A stretch of DNA of 64,000 nt. It comes from Microcaldota archaeon (GTDB lineage Archaea; Micrarchaeota; Micrarchaeia; Norongarragalinales; UBA8480). The stretch lies in contig JAHFHC010000002.1 in the NCBI GenBank assembly GCA_023247085.1, positions 13,206 through 77,205 on the forward strand, written 5' to 3'. Every line of letters starts with the position of its first letter. Positions within the stretch are counted from its first letter, which is position 1. Made by a program: the position numbers and the translations under genes. Shown here piece by piece: positions 43,490 through 51,128 of this stretch. A model generated the notes under the pieces. It ran no database searches. It was not told where the DNA came from and saw nothing but the letters and a program-made list of their open reading frames with translations.

Positions 43490-44122
43490 ATGGACAAAGG
43501 TAAATTGTCAAAAGCTATTCAAACTGCTCTAGAAAAAGGCAAAGGTAAATGTAAGTTTGCCCAAAGCGTAGAAATCGCGGTTAATTTTCACGATATTGAC
43601 TTCAACAAGCCAGAAAATCGTCTTAACTTAGACGTTGTACTTCCTTATGTTCCAAAACAACAAAAAATCGCAATTTTTGCAGACGGCCAACTAGCACTTG
43701 ACGCTAGGACAACGTGCGATAAAACCATTTCGCCAGCTGAAATTGAACAGTACACAAAAGACAAAAAATTACAAAAAGAACTACTTCAATACTCGCTAAT
43801 TTCGTCAACTGCGTTAATGCCTGTTGTTGGAAAAGCACTTGGTCAATTACTAGGTGCACGTGGAAAACTACCGCGGCCAGTTATGCCTGGAACCAGCTTA
43901 AAGGATTTAGTTGACCGAGTAAAGCGCAGCATTTCAGTTAAAACAAAAGGCAAATACTTACCAACTGTACATGCGCTAATTGGAACCGAGTCAATGTCCA
44001 GTGACCAACTACTTGAAAACTTACAAACTATACTTGAAGCAATTGAAAAGAAAATCCCCGAACACCAAATCTCTTCAATATTTATAAAAACCACAATGGG
44101 GCCAGCTGTAAAGGTGGCTTAG
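43490..44122 (+). CDS. rpl1: Ribosomal protein uL1
   Basis: A 210-aa L1-stalk protein. The typical start MDKGKLSKAIQTALEKGKGKCKF, LNLDVVLPYVPKQQKIAIFAD, LLGARGKLPRPVMPGTS and the closing SSIFIKTTMGPAVKVA are all present. It starts 141 nt after the divergent HD gene's start, so it needs its own promoter rather than sharing that of uL11. The uL10 gene begins 5 nt after its stop. Confidence 0.96.
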   Translation: MDKGKLSKAIQTALEKGKGKCKFAQSVEIAVNFHDIDFNKPENRLNLDVVLPYVPKQQKIAIFADGQLALDARTTCDKTISPAEIEQYTKDKKLQKELLQYSLISSTALMPVVGKALGQLLGARGKLPRPVMPGTSLKDLVDRVKRSISVKTKGKYLPTVHALIGTESMSSDQLLENLQTILEAIEKKIPEHQISSIFIKTTMGPAVKVA

Positions 44123-44127
44123 TAAAC

Positions 44128-44955
44128 ATGATTTCCAAACCACAAAAACTTGAAACTGTAAAAAACGTTGGGAAAAAACTCTCCCAGTACAAAGTAGTAG
44201 CAGTAGCAAGCATCAGTGGGTTAAAATCAAGACAATTTAACGCGATTAAAAAGAAACTCCGCGGCCAAGCAGAACTCATAGTAGCACGAAAAACACTACT
44301 GCAAAAAGCAATTGATAACAGCAAGCCAGAAGTCAAGGGACTAGAAGCACACATGACTGGCGCTGAAATACTAGTTTTATCCAATCTCGATGCGTTTAAG
44401 TTATACAAATTATTCAAACAAAACAAAACTAAAACAGCTGCTAAAGCAGGTGCAATTGCACCAGCTGACATAGTTATCCCGGCAGGTGAAACTAACCTTG
44501 CGCCGGGTCCAGTGCTCACTGAATTAAAACAAGCGAAACTAGACGCAAAAATCCAAGGGCCAAAAATCGTAATTACAAAAGATGCAGTTGTAGCAAAAGC
44601 GGGTCAGCCAATTTCGCCACAAGTAGCATCAGTACTATCCAAGCTAGGTATTGAGCCACTAGAAGTTGGAATTGAGCTCCAAGCTGCCTTTGAAGAAGGT
44701 ACAATTTACCCGGGTGCAATTCTAAACGTTGACGACGAACAAATCCTAGCACAAATCGTGAGTTGCCACCAAAAGGCGGTTAACCTTGCTGTTAATGCAG
44801 AGATCTTCAACAGTGTTTCAATGGAATTATTGTTAATGAAAGCTTCCCGCGAGTCTAAAGCAATCAGTGGGCTCTTCAAGCCAAATGTTGGTGAAGAACA
44901 AAAAGCAGTTCAAACTGAAACTCCAGCAGAAGCACAATCTCCGCCAGTAGCATAG
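44128..44955 (+). CDS. rpl10: Ribosomal protein uL10 (P0)
   Basis: A 275-aa acidic stalk protein. The rRNA-binding N-terminal domain ([43 protein letters not shown]) is followed by the insertion domain, then helices that dock P1 dimers. The C-terminus is Glu/Ala/Pro-rich. It begins 5 nt after uL1 and is followed by P1 (rpl12), as usual. Confidence 0.95.
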   Translation: MISKPQKLETVKNVGKKLSQYKVVAVASISGLKSRQFNAIKKKLRGQAELIVARKTLLQKAIDNSKPEVKGLEAHMTGAEILVLSNLDAFKLYKLFKQNKTKTAAKAGAIAPADIVIPAGETNLAPGPVLTELKQAKLDAKIQGPKIVITKDAVVAKAGQPISPQVASVLSKLGIEPLEVGIELQAAFEEGTIYPGAILNVDDEQILAQIVSCHQKAVNLAVNAEIFNSVSMELLLMKASRESKAISGLFKPNVGEEQKAVQTETPAEAQSPPVA

Positions 44956-45056
44956 CGCAGTCGGAATTCTTAATTTTTCTTTTAATTTTCAAAAAAATAA
45001 CAACAAACAAAAAAGAGCTTGTAAAACAATCAAAAATAATAAACGGTGAATCAAAA

Positions 45057-45353
45057 ATGGAATATACTTACGCAGCAATGTTGCTTCACGCAACTAAACA
45101 ACCAATCAATGCAGAAAACTTGAAAAAAGTGCTAACCGCAGCAGGCGCAACAGCGGATGAGCTAAAGATCAAGGCACTTGTAACTGCATTAGAGGGAGTT
45201 AATATTGAAGAAGCAATTGCAAAAGCAGCAGTAGTTGCCGCTCCAGCAGCAGGCGCAGCGCCCGCAGCAGCAAAAGCTGAAGTGAAAGACGAAAAAACTG
45301 AAGAAAAGAAGGAAGAAGAAGCCGCAGCCGGACTAGCAAGCCTATTCGGCTAA
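45057..45353 (+). CDS. rpl12: Ribosomal protein P1 (archaeal L12)
   Basis: A 98-aa stalk protein: helical N-terminal dimerisation domain ([31 protein letters not shown]), an alanine-rich hinge ([14 protein letters not shown]) and a [14 protein letters not shown] tail that recruits elongation factors. It follows a GGTGA ribosome site 7 nt before the ATG. An AT-rich 100-nt gap separates it from uL10. A poly-T terminator follows directly. Confidence 0.95.
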   Translation: MEYTYAAMLLHATKQPINAENLKKVLTAAGATADELKIKALVTALEGVNIEEAIAKAAVVAAPAAGAAPAAAKAEVKDEKTEEKKEEEAAAGLASLFG

Positions 45354-45355
45354 AA

Positions 45356-45440
45356 AGCCTTTTTTCTTTCCTTTTATTTTCTTTTTTTATTTTAATTTTT
45401 TTTATTGATTTTTTTCTATTTATTTTTCTTTTAATTCAGT
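45356..45440 (+). terminator. Poly-T termination region after the stalk operon
   Basis: Immediately after P1, from about 45356 to 45440, runs a T-dominated stretch with repeated runs of five or more T. Archaeal polymerase terminates on such tracts without needing a hairpin. It is the longest T-rich stretch seen after an operon in this window. Confidence 0.7.
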
Positions 45441-45535
45441 AGCCTTGGCACTAGCGATACATAAAATAAAACTAAAAAAAGAAGTCGAACCCGTCCGGTT
45501 GTTTTGGGGGCTCGAGTGGGTAAGAAGTGCAAAAT

Positions 45536-45952
45536 TTATCCAGCTGGTTTGGTTTCTGGAGCTGGCATTAGCTTAGCACGTGGCACGTTAATAGGTGCGC
45601 TTACGTTAATTCCAAATGCAAGTAGAGTTCCAATTGCTGAACAAGTGTAAGTCATTGCAGTTAGCAAGTCGCTAGCCATGTTCTCTGGAAGTTGGCCGGT
45701 TTTCTCCCACTGTTCTTTTGCGTTTTTAGCGTCTTTTTCGCTTTCTTCAAATACAATCTCGCCTTCAATTACCATCTTAGCAACATCTGGCTTGTATGTG
45801 ACTTCATAAGTATAAGTTACTAACAGCTTAGTTTTATCGAATTTTAATGAGCCGACTCGAATGTTAACTACGGACCCACTGTGAGCCATGTCTTTCATTC
45901 GTTCTGCGCTGATTTTTTTTACTGTTCCGCCGGTAATCATTTGAAACAACAC
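45536..45952 (-). CDS. Hypothetical conserved protein
   Basis: A 138-aa protein with no recognised family. Residues 5-75 alternate strands (VVNIRVGSLKFDKTKLLVTYTYEVTYKPDVAKMVIEGEIVFEE). A helical middle follows, and a hydrophobic AIGTLLAFGINVSAPINVPRAKLMPAP tail ends it. The fold is probably small alpha/beta, perhaps an SecB-like or TATA-binding-like sheet, but this is speculative. It stands alone. Confidence 0.55.
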   Translation of the reverse strand: MLFQMITGGTVKKISAERMKDMAHSGSVVNIRVGSLKFDKTKLLVTYTYEVTYKPDVAKMVIEGEIVFEESEKDAKNAKEQWEKTGQLPENMASDLLTAMTYTCSAIGTLLAFGINVSAPINVPRAKLMPAPETKPAG

Positions 45953-46046
45953 CTCTAGTTAATACGTCTAAATAGTACTATTGCCGATAAAGGGCTATTA
46001 GTATACAATTATAGAAATTAAACTGCTTTTAAAACCGCCGGTTTTT

Positions 46047-46730
46047 TCAAAAGTCAAGCGTTTGGCCAATTTGAAGCACTTTAACTTCAGCGCGGCCGTT
46101 GCCTTGGCTCCGTTTGGCAAAATCGTGTGAATCAACCATTATTTTTTCAAATGTGTTAAAGTGCATTGGCACAACGAACCTAGCTTTAATACGTTTAATC
46201 GCACTAAGCGCCCCATATATGTCCATTGTGTAAGTGCCGCCAATTGGAATCAAAGCAACGTCTACGTTGATTTGACCCATTTCAAAAAAGTCATATGTGT
46301 CTCCAGCAAAGTAGACACTCTTACCGTTTTTTTCAACAATATATCCAACTGGGTTAATGCTCTGCGGGTGGCGCGCTGGAGTAACTGAAACATTAAGCCC
46401 ATGAAGCGTAAATTCATCTCCAGTTTGCACTGCCATTTTTTGCCTGGGCGAAACATCAGTTAACAATGCGAGAGTTTGATCTGGAGCAACAACAGTTGCA
46501 AATGTCTTTTGACTAATGCGCGTAACATCATAAGGGTCACAGTGGTCAAAATGCTCGTGGCTGATCATAATAGCATCTGCTTTTCTAATAGAGTCAACGT
46601 TCTGTATCCCCGGACTTACAAGCCGTTGCATTTGCCTGGGCTTTTGGTCAAACCAAGGGTCAAAGTAGATGATGCTTCCGCCAAGGTTAACTTCAAAACT
46701 CGCGTGCCCGAGCCAAGTGACGCTTGCCAT
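46047..46730 (-). CDS. Metallo-beta-lactamase-fold hydrolase (UPF0173-like)
   Basis: A 227-aa metal hydrolase. Motifs are VTWLGHASFEV at the N-terminus, MISHEHFDHCDP (HxHxDH-type with a Glu), VTPARHPQS, YFAGDTYDF and FVVPMHFNTFE. Archaeal and bacterial UPF0173 members are of unknown substrate. Start ATG 46730 fits the family. Alone on this strand. Confidence 0.88.
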   Translation of the reverse strand: MASVTWLGHASFEVNLGGSIIYFDPWFDQKPRQMQRLVSPGIQNVDSIRKADAIMISHEHFDHCDPYDVTRISQKTFATVVAPDQTLALLTDVSPRQKMAVQTGDEFTLHGLNVSVTPARHPQSINPVGYIVEKNGKSVYFAGDTYDFFEMGQINVDVALIPIGGTYTMDIYGALSAIKRIKARFVVPMHFNTFEKIMVDSHDFAKRSQGNGRAEVKVLQIGQTLDF

Positions 46731-46901
46731 AAACAAAACAAGGGGGGCAAATACTATTAAAACCTACTTGACTCAACGATATGTGGCATAGTCAGTGAAG
46801 CATAACTTCCGGAATTCATATTGTGCTCCATTTTTGCGCCTATCCTATTATCCTATTAAAAACTCAAAATACTTAAAATATAAAATTGGTGAAATTTACA
46901 A

Positions 46902-48059
46902 ATGTTAGATAGACAACCAGTAGACAATTCAAGCAGCGAAACAACAACCCAACCAATTGACAAGTCGAATAACAAGCCAAATATTCCAATTGCCTTCATA
47001 GCTTTCTTAATTATTGCAATAGCGTTCATTTTGTTCAATGTTTACAGCTTTTTAACGCCAGTGAGTCCAATCGCAGGCGCAACAAATGCGGTTGTTGCAA
47101 AACCAATTTTACTTAGCGCCCAGAATTGCGTTAACTGCTTTCCACTTGACCAAGCTGCAACTCAAATCTTTCAAAACTTCGACCGCGTTTCTTACGCAGA
47201 TAGCCACGGAAAAGATTTAGTTACTAAGTATTCGATTGCTAAACTTCCAGCGTTAATAATTTTCGACCCTTTAGCTCAATCTAATCCGCAATTAGCACAA
47301 TTACTTGTCAAAAAAGGTGACGCGTTTGTCTTGGAAGCACCATCGGCTCCTTTTTACGACATTGCCTCTCAGTCAATAAAAGGAATCGTAACGCTAACTT
47401 CAATCACACCACTTAACTGCAGTAAGTGTACGGCTCCTTCGAATCTTGCTGACGAGTTTAAACAAAACAAAGTCAGCCTCGTATCTCAGTCGTTCATTGA
47501 GGGAAGCGAAAAAGCAAATGAGTTAATAGCTAAATACAATCTGTCTTTCTTACCTGCATTTATTTTAACGCATGATTTGCTTGAATACCCGACATTTAAA
47601 CGATCATGGAACACAATGGGTTCAATTGAGCCAGATGGGACACTAGTTATGCGCCTTCCACTTCCGCCGTACAAAAACATCTCAACACAAAACATCGAAG
47701 GACTCGTAAGTGTAACTTACTTAAGCGACACAAGTTGTACGGCATGTTACAATGTTTCTGTTCACCGGGCTGTTTTGAAAGGATTAAATGTACATATAGA
47801 AAACGAGACTTTTGTTGACGTGAGCTCACCTGAAGGCACCGCGATTTTAGCTAAGTATAATGTAACTGCTGTACCAACTATATTGTTATCAAAAGAAGCG
47901 AACGTCTACTTTTCCATTAAACAAGTGTGGGCAACAGTTGGCTCAACAGAATCAGATGGCGTTTTTGTATTTCGTAATTTAGCTAAAACTCCTGGCTTAG
48001 TTTATAAGAATTTGACTACTGGCCAGATTTTAAATTCAACTTCGCCAAGTGCAACTTAA
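46902..48059 (+). CDS. Membrane protein with three tandem thioredoxin-like domains
   Basis: A 385-aa protein with a hydrophilic 28-residue N-terminus, one membrane helix (29-51) and three ~100-residue repeats. Each begins with a CxxC (C76-VN-C79, C173-SK-C176, C279-TA-C282), then a helix and a LP-A or VP-T turn typical of the cis-proline (KLPALII, FLPAFIL, AVPTILL). Repeat ends also match (DIASQSIKGIV and NISTQNIEGLV). It is likely outside the cell, acting in disulfide chemistry, but no substrate is known. It overlaps the convergent adenylate kinase gene by 44 nt. Confidence 0.78.
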   Translation: MLDRQPVDNSSSETTTQPIDKSNNKPNIPIAFIAFLIIAIAFILFNVYSFLTPVSPIAGATNAVVAKPILLSAQNCVNCFPLDQAATQIFQNFDRVSYADSHGKDLVTKYSIAKLPALIIFDPLAQSNPQLAQLLVKKGDAFVLEAPSAPFYDIASQSIKGIVTLTSITPLNCSKCTAPSNLADEFKQNKVSLVSQSFIEGSEKANELIAKYNLSFLPAFILTHDLLEYPTFKRSWNTMGSIEPDGTLVMRLPLPPYKNISTQNIEGLVSVTYLSDTSCTACYNVSVHRAVLKGLNVHIENETFVDVSSPEGTAILAKYNVTAVPTILLSKEANVYFSIKQVWATVGSTESDGVFVFRNLAKTPGLVYKNLTTGQILNSTSPSAT

Positions 48060-48660
48060 CGTATTCAATTGCGTTTTCTCTTCGAGAATCAACTTCGAGC
48101 ATTGGACAAAGTTGCTTGTAATGCTTTAGCAATGGCTTAGTTTTTTCTTCGTATATAGCTATTCGCCTAGCTATAGTTGTAGCTTCGTCTTCTTTTCTGT
48201 GAACTAATTCGCCCCCGCACACGTCACATGTTCCTGTTTTACGCGGTGGAGAGTACTTCGTGTTAAAAATAGCGTGACACTTTGAACAAATAACGCGATT
48301 AATAATCCGATCAACAATAGTTGGTTCATCTGCAAACAAGTTTATAACTAAGTCAATTTTCTTATTGCGTTTTGCCAGTAAATCTTCCAAATCCCCCGCT
48401 TGTTTCAAGTTACGAGGATACCCGTCTAATATGACGTCGTCGTTTATTTCCTTTGCAACTAAGGCTAGAGTCTCTTCATCACTCATTAGTTTACCTGCAT
48501 CTAAGTCTTCTTTAATTTTTTTTCCAAGTGGAGTGCCAGCTGCAATTTCGCGCCTAAACAAGTCACCAGTAGAAATTTGCCTAGCTACTTTTTGAGTTTG
48601 TAACGCTTGTGCTAACGTGCCCTTTCCCGAACCAGGCGCACCAAGCAAAACCAAAATCAT
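48016..48660 (-). CDS. adk: Adenylate kinase, zinc-type
   Basis: A 214-aa kinase catalysing AMP + ATP to 2 ADP. P-loop GAPGSGKGT at residues 7-15, the DGYPRN motif, and a LID with four cysteines (CSKCHAIFN and GTCDVCGG) binding zinc. This is the bacterial-type AdkA-unlike enzyme; many archaea use a different, shorter, trimeric AdkA, so its presence is a mild sign of acquisition. Its C-terminal end overlaps the convergent Trx-repeat gene by 44 nt. Confidence 0.93.
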   Translation of the reverse strand: MILVLLGAPGSGKGTLAQALQTQKVARQISTGDLFRREIAAGTPLGKKIKEDLDAGKLMSDEETLALVAKEINDDVILDGYPRNLKQAGDLEDLLAKRNKKIDLVINLFADEPTIVDRIINRVICSKCHAIFNTKYSPPRKTGTCDVCGGELVHRKEDEATTIARRIAIYEEKTKPLLKHYKQLCPMLEVDSRRENAIEYVKLHLAKLNLKSGQ

Positions 48661-48730
48661 TTGTAAACCCTACACCTTTTTATTAACGAAAAAGCGGGCT
48701 CGGTGGGATTCGAACCCACGACCCTCTGGT

Positions 48731-48753
48731 TTCTTCCCTCTAGAGAATAGAGT
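48731..48753 (-). other. Anticodon-loop intron of tRNA-Lys (37/38)
   Basis: A 23-nt insertion after A37. The central helix pairs CTTT with GAAG (one G-U), with three-nt bulges TAA and AAA. The intron folds CTCT/AGAG around a seven-nt loop. Cutting after the second bulge base leaves loop CTTTTAA. Confidence 0.86.
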
Positions 48754-48775
48754 TAAAAGCCAGATGCTCTAGCCA

Positions 48776-48831
48776 TTTCAGGAACAAAGAAAAACACGGT
48801 TGCGATAATCGCTATCATGCTTCTTTATTCT
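48776..48831 (-). other. Non-canonical D-loop intron of tRNA-Lys
   Basis: A 56-nt insertion in the D loop. The central helix is TCAG/CTGA (four perfect pairs), with bulges CTA and AAT. The inner helix GAATAAAGAA/TTCTTTGTTC has ten pairs (one G-U). Cutting after the second base of each bulge gives D arm GCTCAGCTTGGCTAGAGC, with an intact GG and D stem. Confidence 0.86.
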
Positions 48832-48871
48832 AGCTGAGCTACAAGCCCACGTTAGTTTTTCGGACTGAATC

Positions 48872-48882
48872 AAAATATAAAC
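48872..48882 (-). promoter_or_regulatory. TATA box for tRNA-Lys
   Basis: On the minus strand, GTTTATATTTT lies about 25-34 nt before the first tRNA base (48848), the expected archaeal TATA distance. No competing gene starts nearby on this strand. Confidence 0.6.
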
Positions 48883-48930
48883 TTGCACTTCGCCCACTCA
48901 TACTTAATAATCTTGGCGAAATGTAAGGCT

Positions 48931-48985
48931 ATAACAAAGCAGCATTAATTCGGGTGCTTAACTGCTTTGTTTTCTGCTTTGTTAT
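48931..48985 (+). repeat. Inverted repeat overlapping the PIN-gene promoter
   Basis: ATAACAAAGCAG at 48931-48942 is the exact inverse of CTGCTTTGTTAT at 48974-48985. A third arm, CTGCTTTGTT, lies between at 48962-48971. The last arm touches the TATA box at 48982-48990. Could be an operator, or a structured RNA. Confidence 0.6.
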
Positions 48986-48990
48986 ATAAA
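48982..48990 (+). promoter_or_regulatory. TATA box for the PIN-domain gene
   Basis: TTATATAAA is centred about 31 nt before ATG 49017, leaving at most a few nt of leader. No ribosome-binding site is visible, so leaderless translation is likely. Confidence 0.55.
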
Positions 48991-49016
48991 CCTGCGTGGT
49001 TTTGTATTTGGGTAAT

Positions 49017-49400
49017 ATGCCAATTGCAGTTGTGTTAGATACGAATTTCCTCTTATTGCCTTTTCAGCGTAAGCTAGATCTAGAAGGGGAAGTTGAACGA
49101 TTATTAGAAACCCCGCACTTCTACGTGGTACTTGGCCAGTGCCTTGACGAATTACGCGAAATGGGGTCAAAACAACGCAAATTCTCTCCAGCCAGCAGAG
49201 CAGCTTTAGCCTTAATAGCAAATAAAAAATTTGTAGTTGAACGCGGCTTTCCGGGTCCGCCAGACGATGCAATCCTAAAATATTGCATTGCAAAAAATGC
49301 AATTATGTGCACTGCGGACGCTGCATTGCGCGCCAAGGCTAAAAAAGCGCGAGTTAAGACGATTTATTTACGAGGCAAAAGCCATTTAGCACTAGCTTAG
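49017..49400 (+). CDS. PIN-domain nuclease, FCF1/rRNA-processing type
   Basis: A 127-aa PIN domain: VVLDTNFLLLPF with D8, a mid-domain acidic residue in LDELREMG, PDDAILKYCIAKN near 88-100, and CTADAALRAKAKKARVKTIYLRG. The layout (single domain, VLDTNFLL-P, closing TIYLRGKSHLAL) resembles archaeal Fcf1/Utp24-like proteins for rRNA processing more than VapC toxins, and no antitoxin is adjacent. ATG 49017 is used because the first strand starts there. Confidence 0.8.
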   Translation: MPIAVVLDTNFLLLPFQRKLDLEGEVERLLETPHFYVVLGQCLDELREMGSKQRKFSPASRAALALIANKKFVVERGFPGPPDDAILKYCIAKNAIMCTADAALRAKAKKARVKTIYLRGKSHLALA

Positions 49401-49440
49401 CGTTTTTAAAAGATAACTCTATTATGTTTAAGGCGTTGTT

Positions 49441-49728
49441 ATGCCTCTATCAAAGTCACACGAAAATCACTTAGTTGTATTGGAAGCTGCCGGGGTTCCA
49501 AATCATGAGTTATTTAGACCTTATCCAAGAGTAACTGCTGCTTTACACGCATCAGTAACCGTTGATAGCGCTGCGCCTATTGCTGGCTTTGCTCATCAAA
49601 TTGGCAGAAGAATAGGTGATATGCCTACAGCAAAACGCGATAAGTTATTAGCTTCAATTGAACGCCGTGCGCTTATACGTCGCAAAGATACAACTCTTTA
49701 CGATTTATTAGAGAAAGTTAGCGCTTAG
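49441..49728 (+). CDS. Small hypothetical helical protein
   Basis: A 95-aa protein not recognised. It is helical, basic in its second half (TAKRDKLLASIERRALIRRKD), and has a GVPNHELFRPYP motif near residue 18. The GVP plus aromatic pattern faintly recalls the PRYG motif of the genes at 15139, 35531 and 36808, but the match is too weak to assert. It lies between the PIN gene and rpo7, with gaps of 40 and 85 nt. Confidence 0.5.
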   Translation: MPLSKSHENHLVVLEAAGVPNHELFRPYPRVTAALHASVTVDSAAPIAGFAHQIGRRIGDMPTAKRDKLLASIERRALIRRKDTTLYDLLEKVSA

Positions 49729-49813
49729 TCATTTTATTTGGTTTTTTATGTATCAAAGCGTTTTTTAATAAGGACTCTCCTATTTTTTTACTTATTTTAA
49801 GAGGTTTACATGT

Positions 49814-50329
49814 ATGTATCGATTAGTAACTTTCAAAGAAGTAGTTAGAATCCCGCCAAACCATTTTGGAAAAAAAGTGTCAAAAGGCGCCCTAGATTTG
49901 CTTAGAGAGCAATACGAGCGAACAGTTTCCAAACAACATGGCATTGTAATTAGCTTGCACGATGCAAGAATAAAGTCAACTGGCAAAGTGATTCACGGCG
50001 ATGGAGCTGTATTTTGCGACGTTGAATTTGATGCATTAGTTTTTACTCCAGTTGCAAACGAAGTTGTTGAAGGTCGGGTATCTGAAATAGTCGAATTTGG
50101 TGCATTTGTGCGGCTTGGACCAATCGATGGCTTAGTGCACGTTTCACAAATAGCAAACGATTACTTTTCATACGATAAAAGAGTAGATGCCCTCGTTGGC
50201 AAAAATTCAAAGAAATCCCTTAAAAAAGGAGAATTAGTTCGCGGTAAAATTGCAACAATCAGTTTGAAAGACACGATTCCCAACAGTAAAATCGCTTTGA
50301 CGATGCGCACTGAAGGGCTAAATAAGTGA
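49814..50329 (+). CDS. rpo7: RNA polymerase subunit Rpo7 (RpoE')
   Basis: A 171-aa stalk subunit. The N-terminal RNP-like domain (MYRLVTFKEVVRIPPNHFGK, DARIKSTGKVIHGDGAVFCDVEFDALVFTPV) is followed by an S1 domain (EGRVSEIVEFGAFVRLGPIDGLVHVSQI). It forms the Rpo4/7 stalk; Rpo4 is not in the window. ATG 49814 follows a GAGGT site by 8 nt. spt4 starts 7 nt later. Confidence 0.96.
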   Translation: MYRLVTFKEVVRIPPNHFGKKVSKGALDLLREQYERTVSKQHGIVISLHDARIKSTGKVIHGDGAVFCDVEFDALVFTPVANEVVEGRVSEIVEFGAFVRLGPIDGLVHVSQIANDYFSYDKRVDALVGKNSKKSLKKGELVRGKIATISLKDTIPNSKIALTMRTEGLNK

Positions 50330-50336
50330 TGTAGAA

Positions 50337-50525
50337 ATGATGGAAAAAGCATGTAAACAATGTAGGCTAATAGTCGAAGGACCAATTTGTCCACTGTGTA
50401 GTTCAGGTGATCACTTAACCAAAACTTGGGAGGGTCACATTTTCATCGTGAATCCAGAAGGTTCAGAAGTAGCAACTGCGATTGGCGCCAAAACACCAGG
50501 CAGATACGCGCTTAAAATAAAATAA
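50337..50525 (+). CDS. spt4: Transcription elongation factor Spt4 (RpoE'')
   Basis: A 62-aa zinc protein that binds Spt5. The zinc cysteines are in KACKQCRLI (C6/C9) and PICPLCSSGD (C18/C21, approx.), followed by WEGHIFIVNPEGSEVATAIGAKTPGRYALKIK. Conserved rpo7-spt4-eS24 order. Either ATG 50337 or 50340 may be used. Confidence 0.95.
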   Translation: MMEKACKQCRLIVEGPICPLCSSGDHLTKTWEGHIFIVNPEGSEVATAIGAKTPGRYALKIK

Positions 50526-50577
50526 ATAGAAATAATACAAATACTAAAAAATTTAAAAGAAGTGAGTGTCGAAAATC

Positions 50578-50874
50578 ATGAAATTAAAAATCCTTTCAAA
50601 GAAAAACAACGTGTTGTTCAACCGAACTGAAGTAACTGCCTCGGCAACTGAATTTGAGTCAACCCCTTCGCGCAAAGAATTGCTTGGAGCTATGGCAACT
50701 GAATTAAAGTGTGAGGCAGGTGCATTAGTTCTAGAGCAGATTCACCAGCCGTTTGGCTCTAAAAGCGTTGCAATAAATGCAAAAGTATATGATTCTCCAG
50801 ATGCAGCTGCAAAAGCTGAACCAAAGTTTAAGTTTGAACGCGGTCAAGCAAAAGTACAGCCTAAACCGAGTTAG
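50578..50874 (+). CDS. rps24e: Ribosomal protein eS24
   Basis: A 98-aa small-subunit protein: MKLKILSKKNNVLFNRTEVTASA, TPSRKELLGAMATELKCEAGALVLEQI, and FGSKSVAINAKVYDSPDAA. ATG 50578 is preferred over GTG 50566 because it is the family start. It is followed by eS31. Confidence 0.94.
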   Translation: MKLKILSKKNNVLFNRTEVTASATEFESTPSRKELLGAMATELKCEAGALVLEQIHQPFGSKSVAINAKVYDSPDAAAKAEPKFKFERGQAKVQPKPS

Positions 50875-50907
50875 AGTAAAAAGGTAAATTGAGGTAAATT
50901 GAAAATT

Positions 50908-51045
50908 ATGGCAAAAGACGCTAAGAAAAAACCAAAAGCATATGTTGTCGGCAAAAACTGTCCAAAATGCGGGCCAGGCAACAAACTAGCTGGTCATAAA
51001 GATCGATTTGGCTGCGGCAAATGCGGTTACTACGAACGCAAATAG
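50908..51045 (+). CDS. rps27ae: Ribosomal protein eS31 (S27ae)
   Basis: A 45-aa zinc ribosomal protein, start ATG 50908. The family pattern [29 protein letters not shown] supplies four zinc cysteines (C18, C21, C36, C39). In archaea it is a free protein, not fused to ubiquitin. Sits between eS24 and the CPBP gene; conserved order with eS24 and Kae1. Confidence 0.94.
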   Translation: MAKDAKKKPKAYVVGKNCPKCGPGNKLAGHKDRFGCGKCGYYERK

Positions 51046-51128
51046 GATTACAATTCGCTATGGGGTTTATAGTGTTATAAACTCGCCGTGGCTTTGCTAA
51101 ATAAACCCGAATAGTTTCTATTAATTAC

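Larger units (their letters stand above)
48695..48848 (-). tRNA. tRNA-Lys(TTT) containing two introns
   Basis: Minus-strand acceptor GGGCTTG (48848-48842) pairs with CGAGCCC (48702-48696), one G-U pair, then G73 at 48695; CCA is not encoded. Excising two segments leaves 75 nt with D arm GCTC/GAGC, anticodon stem TCTGG/CCAGA with loop CTTTTAA (anticodon TTT), and T arm GTGGG-TTCGAAT-CCCAC. Introns: 48776-48831 (56 nt) in the D loop and 48731-48753 (23 nt) at 37/38. Both fit bulge-helix-bulge junctions. Confidence 0.92.

Noticed and set aside
49441-49728. Assigning the 95-aa protein to the PRYG family
   Set aside because: Only a short GVP-aromatic pattern is shared; not enough to claim homology.
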